The notes beneath the pieces are model-generated. The model was not told the origin of the DNA, searched no databases, and saw only the letters and a program-made list of their open reading frames with translations. Below are positions 6,797 to 11,291 of a DNA stretch of 11,291 bases, piece by piece. Origin of the DNA: Dehalococcoidia bacterium (GTDB lineage Bacteria; Chloroflexota; Dehalococcoidia; SZUA-161); NCBI GenBank assembly GCA_014859215.1, contig JACUUS010000064.1:1-11291 (forward strand). The letters run 5' to 3'. The stretch's first letter is position 1. Each line of letters starts with the position of its first letter. A program made the translations under genes and the position numbers.

Positions 6797-7065
6797 TCTG
6801 TACACCTCGCTTAACTACGGGTTAGCAGCATCCGCATAGCCGGGCATCCTGAGCAATATTTGAGTGAGTGTCCTGCCAAGTTCGGGATAAATCAGGAAAA
6901 CGGGGATCAAATGGAATGTTGAGTGGTGGGCTCCGGTCTGAACTTTCCTCTGGATCAAGGCGTGCGAATGGTTCATGCTGCATCTTTAGCAGGGAATAAG
7001 TCTCGTCCGGGGTGCGTAAATCCGGTGCGGACGCATGTCATAATGGCAGCTTCTCCCTCGAAGCA
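6797..7065 (-). promoter_or_regulatory. Long 5' leader of the fdhA-nfnAB operon
   Basis: About 270 nt lie between the expected start point of the proximal promoter and the fdhA start; about 320 nt from the distal promoter. No convincing gene is seen here. Short stems are possible, for example GCTTC/GAAGC and GTCCG/CGGAC near 7000-7062, CTGC/GCAG near 6979-6992, and AAGTTC/GAACTT between about 6940 and 6880. TTGATCC occurs twice (about 6952 and 6904). A leader this long before a molybdopterin enzyme could hold a regulatory RNA, but I recognise no known motif by eye. Confidence 0.4.
6803..6808 (-). promoter_or_regulatory. Ribosome binding site deciding the fdhA start
   Basis: GAGGTG on the minus strand lies 6 nt before the GTG at 6796. 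The upstream candidate GTG (6805) is the last three bases of this same site and has no ribosome binding site of its own. Confidence 0.6.
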
Positions 7066-7071
7066 CCCTCT

Positions 7072-7100
7072 ATTATAGCCATGAGACACGCCTAAATCAA
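7072..7100 (-). promoter_or_regulatory. Promoter, proximal, for the fdhA operon
   Basis: On the minus strand TTGATT (complement of 7095-7100) is followed after exactly 17 nt by a perfect TATAAT (complement of 7072-7077). This is a strong sigma-70/A-type promoter, with transcription expected to start near 7065 and run leftward into fdhA. Confidence 0.75.
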
Positions 7101-7123
7101 CTTTGGCGGCACTCAGCCCGTAT

Positions 7124-7151
7124 ATTATACACTTCCAGAGTCTACGGTCAA
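7124..7151 (-). promoter_or_regulatory. Promoter, distal, for the fdhA operon
   Basis: TTGACC (complement of 7146-7151) and a perfect TATAAT (complement of 7124-7129) are separated by 16 nt on the minus strand. It lies 52 nt upstream of the proximal promoter, in the same direction, giving a tandem pair. Start is expected near 7117. Confidence 0.72.
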
Positions 7152-7198
7152 CGCCTCCTCCGGGCGACGATACGATGCTCTTGGAGTCCGTGCAAGAA

Positions 7199-7238
7199 CC
7201 GGGATGAAGGCCTGGCTCACGGCTGGCCTCCATCCCGG
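7199..7238 (-). terminator. Long hairpin, possible terminator of the glycosyltransferase block
   Basis: Bases 7199-7212 pair with 7225-7238 (14 positions, one mismatch) around a 12-nt loop. Leftward, the stem is followed by TTCTTG, a weak T-tract; rightward by GAGAGGGA. It sits between the histidine kinase remnant and the fdhA promoters, where insulation of the two transcription units would be expected. A second weaker stem of C and G runs is at about 7264-7285. The T-tract is poor, so it could instead be a protein site or plain structure. Confidence 0.4.
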
Positions 7239-7332
7239 GAGAGGGACAGTTGAGGACACAATCCCCCCGCCGAAATACAGGGGGAAGGTTAGGGGATGCG
7301 AAGCGACCGTATCCGGCTTCGATCACGGTCTC

Positions 7333-7623
7333 TCAGGACCCTGGCTTTTCAAGCAGGGGAAGCCAAACGGAGAAAGTGCTTCCTTCGCCGACCCGGCTCA
7401 CGACCTCGATTCGCCCGCCATGGAGTGCGGCTATGTATCTGCAAATTGCCAGACCAAGCCCGGCGCCGCCATCCGAACGCGTTCTTGACCTGTCGACCCT
7501 GTAGAATCTGTCAAAGATCAGGGGCAGGTCAGCTTCGGGCACACCGATACCTGTATCGGCGACCGCAATGACAACCATCAGGCATTCCCGAAGCCTGCCC
7601 CTATCGCCTGCAGTCAGGGGGTG
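7333..7623 (-). pseudogene. Sensor histidine kinase remnant (C-terminal ATP-binding end only)
   Basis: The peptide carries the end of a HATPase_c domain: the G1 box VADTGIGVP, the F box IFDRFYRVD, the G2 region GAGLGLAICRYIAALHGG, and the usual ending GSTFSVWLPL. Everything before the G1 box is missing: no N box, no phospho-accepting His region, no sensor or membrane part. An ATG at 7578 gives 81 residues. Upstream of it the frame stays open back to the TAG that ends the mannosyltransferase gene, and the in-between residues already look kinase-like. Full histidine kinases have at least about 350 residues, and no response regulator is in the window. It is best read as a decayed fragment with no kinase function. 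A short free-standing ATP-binding protein is unlikely, because the N box that binds Mg-ATP is absent. Confidence 0.8.
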
Positions 7624-9330
7624 CTATGTTACCCACCCCACAAGCCAGCTCAGGGAATCCCAGTACGAATTCCCCGCCGGTAGCCCGGATATGACCGGGA
7701 AGAGTGCGAGGAAGAAAGCCAGATTGACCCCGATGTAAGCCAGGACCAGACCTCTCCTCCGGTCCATGAGATTTGCAGCCCATGGCGCCACTGAACTGAA
7801 CCATTTGCCGGTGGCAGTACCGGCTGCCCTGCTTTTCCGTCGTTCCGCTTTAAGCCAGAAGTGCTCCATCCACAGAGTCGCGGCGAGGACCATGAACAGT
7901 ACGTTGGGGAAGAAGTGGTAGATGAACAGCGCCCTCGTGATCGGCGCGAAGATGAGCCACTGCGCGAAAAAGGGAATGACAATGAAGGTCGCCCGCATGT
8001 CTCCGTCCCTCAAGGCTTTCCAGCCTGTGAGGAGCATGATCGGTACTGAAACCCACCACAAAGCCGGATTGCCCATAGAGGAAATATAGGCGCGGGAGTC
8101 GTGGAAGTAGCCCACGTAGAGCCACAGAGGCGTTACCATGAGCGGCCAGCTCCACCAGGGGGAGCTGTGAGGATGTGGCGCCTCGAGGCCCCCATGAAAC
8201 CTGAACATGAAGAACTGCATATCAATGAAGTCCCTGAGGCCGTGCCCGAGCATGAACTGCGGTACGTATGTCAGCATGTAAATGGAGATTGCCGCGAGCA
8301 GGCCGCCGCCCAGTGCGAGAATCTCCGTGCGGTAGATGGGCTTCCTCCATTTGACTACGGCGAGTAGCAGTACTATTCCCACAAACCCGTACATGGTCAC
8401 CCATTTCGTAGCGAAACCGAGGCCGAAGAAAACCAGGCTCAGGAAGAGATACTTCGCATTCCCGGCCGGGTTCTGGTAATAACGATAGAAGAAATAGAAC
8501 ATGGCTACGACGAAAAAGAGGATGAATGTTTCACCCGTGGCCATTCGTCCCATGGTGAAATGCATGAAATCAAGAGCAAGCAAGGCCGCGGCAAAGAGCC
8601 CGGCACGCTGGGAATTGAACATGCGCCTGGCGAACAGGTAGATGAGCGGGATGAGGGCCGTGGCGAAAAAGATGCCCGCGAAGCGCCAGCCGAAAGGGCT
8701 GTCTCCAAAGAGGGAAATGCTGCCGGCGATTATGAGCTTGCTCAGGGGCGGGTGAGTGCGTTCTGACTGCTCGTCGTGGCGGAGAAAATCGTCAGCCGCC
8801 CGCACAAAATATATCTCGTCGAAGTAGGTGCGTGACTTGTGGCTGGCCGGGTTCTCGACCAGGTGCTGTTCGTCGATCAGTGCCGGCAGCGGTTCGCCGT
8901 CAGCGTCGGTGGCCGAACTAATCTCAAGCTTCTCACCGGCGGAGAAAAGCGCTACTTCTCCGATCGTCCCCGTACTTGCCCTGAATACGAGCCGGATGTG
9001 CCGGGTATCCTGTTCCAGCGGAAGATCACGCCACTTCCGGTGCACACCCTGCTCGGAAATGCTCCCCTGGTAAGCCCATTCCTCTGGCGAGCCCCAGTAC
9101 ACGTCCACATCGACCTTGTTGGCGTCCTGCACAAGTATGAAGAATTTGTCCACCCGCACTACCGTTCCCAGGTCGAGGTGGACTTCCTCCATGCTCGCGG
9201 AAGGGGCCCAGTTGGAAGCGGGGAACTGTTTGTCGCCGAGGTTCCAGACGGAGACGGAGAAGAAGATGATCGTGATGAGAGCGACCGCGAAGGCGTACCG
9301 GTTTTTCAGGAAAGGAATAGTGGTATTCAT
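7624..9330 (-). CDS. PMT-family (GT39) protein/glycan mannosyltransferase with a discoidin-like extracellular domain
   Basis: Membrane enzyme expected to move a sugar, probably mannose, from a polyprenyl-phosphate donor to proteins or a cell-surface glycan on the outer face. Residues about 12-30 form the first membrane helix. Residues about 40-135 look like a galactose-binding/discoidin-like beta domain (HLDLGTVVRVDKF, VYWGSPEEW, IRLVFRA, IGEVALFS). The PMT catalytic region follows with FDEIYF (Asp171-Glu172) and ERTHPPLSK (190-198), then many membrane helices (about 213-345, 397-460, 470-487, 528-548). The C-terminal PMT signatures are SPWWSWPL (390-397), RALFIYHFFP (466-475) and SGLP (548-551). 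The length of 568 aa and the ending look complete. The ATG overlaps the stop of the preceding gene (ATGA), with GGAGG 7 nt upstream, so the two are translationally coupled. The sugar and acceptor cannot be told from sequence. Confidence 0.85.
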   Translation of the reverse strand: MNTTIPFLKNRYAFAVALITIIFFSVSVWNLGDKQFPASNWAPSASMEEVHLDLGTVVRVDKFFILVQDANKVDVDVYWGSPEEWAYQGSISEQGVHRKWRDLPLEQDTRHIRLVFRASTGTIGEVALFSAGEKLEISSATDADGEPLPALIDEQHLVENPASHKSRTYFDEIYFVRAADDFLRHDEQSERTHPPLSKLIIAGSISLFGDSPFGWRFAGIFFATALIPLIYLFARRMFNSQRAGLFAAALLALDFMHFTMGRMATGETFILFFVVAMFYFFYRYYQNPAGNAKYLFLSLVFFGLGFATKWVTMYGFVGIVLLLAVVKWRKPIYRTEILALGGGLLAAISIYMLTYVPQFMLGHGLRDFIDMQFFMFRFHGGLEAPHPHSSPWWSWPLMVTPLWLYVGYFHDSRAYISSMGNPALWWVSVPIMLLTGWKALRDGDMRATFIVIPFFAQWLIFAPITRALFIYHFFPNVLFMVLAATLWMEHFWLKAERRKSRAAGTATGKWFSSVAPWAANLMDRRRGLVLAYIGVNLAFFLALFPVISGLPAGNSYWDSLSWLVGWVT

Positions 9331-10589
9331 GGCTCTTCCTCCACAGCGCCTTCATCTGATAGTACCGGACTCACAAGCGCGGGCCGGGGAACCCGGTGCG
9401 CCAGCCAGTATTGACCGGACGCGATGCCCATAAGGACGATGTTCGCGGATGAAATCAACATCACGTACCATGCCCCGCCGGGCACGGTTCCGCCTGCACC
9501 ATAGGCCATGTATACAACTACAAGGTTCGCCAGATACGTGCAGGTGAGACCCACGTAGAGCCAGATGCCCAGCCGGAGCGGCCAGGCCAGCAGGAGGAAG
9601 GCGAATACAGGGAACAGGTACCTTTCGTGCATTCTGGTCATCAGCATGAAGAACGCAAATGCCAGAATGAATACGAGAAAGGCGGCATTGCTGCGGCCAT
9701 GACGGCGGTAGGACCAGAAGAACAGGAGCGCTGCGGCCAGAAATGCAAGGAATCCCCAGACCTGATAGGTCAGCCCGAAGTGGGAGACGTTATCCGGCTT
9801 CCAGAGTCCAACCAGCGCCCAGACATTAAACGCGTTAGCGGTGGTATAGCGATAGACGTTATAGCCGGAGTACTGTTCGGCAAGGAAAGTAACCGGATTA
9901 TCCCAGGCAAAGGGAAGTATGACGAGGGCCAGAACCCCGCCGAAGATGACGCTGCTTGAAACGGCACGCTGCCACCCGCCGTGCCGTAATATCAGGTATG
10001 CCAGTACCGGGAGGAGGATAATGCTCTGCGGCTTGGTCAGAATGGCGAGGCAGAAGAGTCCGCCGGAAATTTCGAATCTGGACTTGAATGCGAAGAAGAG
10101 GGAAGCGACCATGAAGAACGTGTGGATCGAGTCCATTTGCCCCCAGACAGCCAGATCGAAGATAACCGCCGGGTTGAATGCATAGAGCGACATGCCGGCC
10201 AGAGATACTCCGAAGGGAAGGCGCATGCGAAGCATGGAAAAGATGAAATAAGCCGCCGCCAGGTCGAACAGGTTCTGTGGAAGCTTGATGAAGAAGGGCA
10301 GGGTATCCCACCCGAACAGTTGCGACATTTTCCCGAAAAACCAGAAAATATAGACATTGAAGGGCGGATAATCACAGAAGCTTGTGTTATCGTAGAAGCC
10401 CGAGATTCCCCCGGTGGCAGCCGTCCGGAACCAGGACGAGAAGCATCCTGAGTCAACCTCGAAACCCGGAATCGGGAATAGAGCGAAGCGGATGAGCAGG
10501 GAGGCGAAAAGGACAGAGGCCACTATCCCGGTCTGACCGCCAGGGGTTGAAGACCACTCTTTCAGCTTTGAAAGAATTCCCGAGCCCAT
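9327..10589 (-). CDS. Gpi18-like polyprenyl-phosphate-dependent mannosyltransferase (integral membrane)
   Basis: Multi-pass GT-C fold glycosyltransferase resembling the Gpi18/PIG-V-like group (COG5542). Numbered from the ATG at 10589: the first loop holds FEVDSGCFSSW (43-53), with an acidic residue at the usual catalytic place, and CDYPPFNVY (72-80). Further family motifs are WGQMDS (149-154), TKPQ (185-188) and MHERYLFP (320-327). About ten hydrophobic helices run through the chain, and the last 20 residues are an acidic tail. I choose the ATG at 10589 because GAGGGAG (10599-10605) lies 9 nt upstream; a TTG at 10607 would add 6 residues but has no ribosome binding site. Its stop overlaps the PMT start by 4 bp. 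It probably adds a sugar to a lipid-linked or surface glycan together with the PMT enzyme; the substrate is not known. Confidence 0.8.
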   Translation of the reverse strand: MGSGILSKLKEWSSTPGGQTGIVASVLFASLLIRFALFPIPGFEVDSGCFSSWFRTAATGGISGFYDNTSFCDYPPFNVYIFWFFGKMSQLFGWDTLPFFIKLPQNLFDLAAAYFIFSMLRMRLPFGVSLAGMSLYAFNPAVIFDLAVWGQMDSIHTFFMVASLFFAFKSRFEISGGLFCLAILTKPQSIILLPVLAYLILRHGGWQRAVSSSVIFGGVLALVILPFAWDNPVTFLAEQYSGYNVYRYTTANAFNVWALVGLWKPDNVSHFGLTYQVWGFLAFLAAALLFFWSYRRHGRSNAAFLVFILAFAFFMLMTRMHERYLFPVFAFLLLAWPLRLGIWLYVGLTCTYLANLVVVYMAYGAGGTVPGGAWYVMLISSANIVLMGIASGQYWLAHRVPRPALVSPVLSDEGAVEEEP

Positions 10590-10598
10590 CCCCGGTTG

Positions 10599-10605
10599 CT
10601 CCCTC
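10599..10605 (-). promoter_or_regulatory. Ribosome binding site deciding the Gpi18-like start
   Basis: GAGGGAG on the minus strand lies 9 nt before the ATG at 10589. The TTG at 10607 lies upstream of this site and has none of its own. Confidence 0.6.
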
Positions 10606-10730
10606 AATAGCGCGATTTCCCGACGCTGCCACTCGGTTCTACGAAGAGCAGTCGCTGTTCATTCACCATGGTAACACATGGTAGTCAGGGCGGCCCCGTT
10701 TTCGAATAAGGGTAATGCGAATTTCCCGCG

Positions 10731-11288
10731 TCACCATCCGAGATTTACACTCCACAGGGTTCCCCACAGGTTGACCGCGATGCCGAAAGCGACCACAGCT
10801 ATCGCCCACCTGGTTACTCTATCCCCGGTGCCGGAACTGATCAAGATAAGGAGAAAGGGGAGGAAGTCCAGGCTGTACCGGTATCCGAACTGGACCCACC
10901 CTGTGGAGAACCAGAGGATGGTCGGTACCAGGACAGCCAGGATCGCCAGCCCCAGCCACCTGGCGGTCGGCTCTGAACACTTCGCTCTGAAGGCGTAGAG
11001 CAAGGCCGGGGTCGTAAGCAGTATGCTCATTCCTTCGGGGGAAGGCCTCAGGTAAGGGAAATATCCGATATACTCCGGGGGCATGAGAACGAGGGTGTAC
11101 AGTTGTTTAGGAACATAATGCAAACTGAAATGGCCGTATTTTTCAATATCGGCCGCGAAATAGGCCGCGTAGCTGTGAGCCAGATAGCCTGTCTCGACAG
11201 GGCTGCCGAAGCGCGCGAAATTGAAATAGGCAAGGAAGGCTAGCCCATGTTTGACATTTCCGGAGGTGGGCCAGCTTCGAGGAAGGGT
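10731..11288 (-). pseudogene. C-terminal part of a membrane glycosyltransferase, 5' end missing
   Basis: The frame reads 185 residues from an in-frame TAG at the window edge (11289-11291) to the stop at 10731. The recognisable part starts near 11245 with LAFLAYFNFARFGSP and ETGY, a motif common in the middle of GT39-like polytopic glycosyltransferases. It continues with EGMSILLTTPALLYAF, a helix (LGLAILAVLVPTILWFS), GYRYSLDFLPFLLIL and a final helix. No ATG, GTG or TTG lies between the stop and codon 57 of the frame (a TTG at 11123), which is well inside the conserved region. The other two minus-strand frames at the edge show no membrane helix either. So the 5' part seems to be lost or frameshifted. 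A sequencing error near the edge, or a frameshift outside the window, would give the same picture. It lies upstream of the Gpi18-like gene in the same direction, with a 141-nt gap. Confidence 0.6.
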
Positions 11289-11291
11289 CTA

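Noticed and set aside
6797..7065. Moco riboswitch call for the fdhA leader
   Set aside because: The position is suggestive, but I could not match a conserved core by eye, so only an unassigned leader is listed.
6973..7326. Minus-strand ORF of 117 codons in the intergenic region
   Set aside because: It runs through both strong promoters and the long hairpin, has no recognisable protein features and starts at a GTG just after the kinase remnant. More likely chance.
7624..9330. Real PMT-histidine kinase fusion protein
   Set aside because: An in-frame TAG separates the two, the PMT C terminus looks complete, and the kinase part lacks the N box needed for ATP binding.

Overview
The window (about 57% G+C by eye) looks like a chromosomal segment of a strictly anaerobic bacterium with acetogenic or syntrophic-type metabolism. 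The evidence is a molybdenum/tungsten formate dehydrogenase in one operon with both subunits of the electron-bifurcating transhydrogenase NfnAB, with strong Shine-Dalgarno sites and near-consensus sigma-70/A promoters. This fits Bacillota of the Peptococcaceae type or an anaerobic Actinomycetota lineage; the sequence alone does not decide. All recognisable genes lie on the minus strand, so transcription runs from right to left.

Right part (about 7330-11291): a membrane glycosyltransferase block. It starts with the C-terminal part of a polytopic glycosyltransferase that has no usable start and an in-frame stop at the window edge. A Gpi18-like mannosyltransferase follows, then a PMT-family (GT39) protein mannosyltransferase with an extracellular discoidin-like domain, coupled to the Gpi18-like gene by an ATGA overlap. 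Directly after the PMT stop codon, in the same frame, lies the C-terminal ATP-binding piece of a sensor histidine kinase. The two intact enzymes probably use polyprenyl-phosphate-linked sugars on the outer face of the membrane; the two flanking pieces look like gene remnants.

Middle (about 6797-7332): an intergenic control region with a long hairpin, two near-consensus tandem promoters reading leftward, and a 5' leader of about 270-320 nt in front of the formate dehydrogenase.

Left-centre (388-6796): a three-gene operon. The first gene encodes a giant (about 1380 aa) formate dehydrogenase alpha subunit. Its NuoG-like iron-sulfur region is split by a complete GltD/NfnB-type FAD-NAD(P)H oxidoreductase module, so NAD(P)H oxidation and CO2/formate chemistry sit on one chain. 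nfnA and nfnB follow. Together they would interconvert NADH, NADPH and reduced ferredoxin and feed (or drain) formate/CO2 chemistry.

Left edge (1-387): a short tandem-repeat tract that includes the nfnB stop codon, a strong bidirectional-looking terminator, several inverted repeats, and a weakly supported ORF running off the left end.
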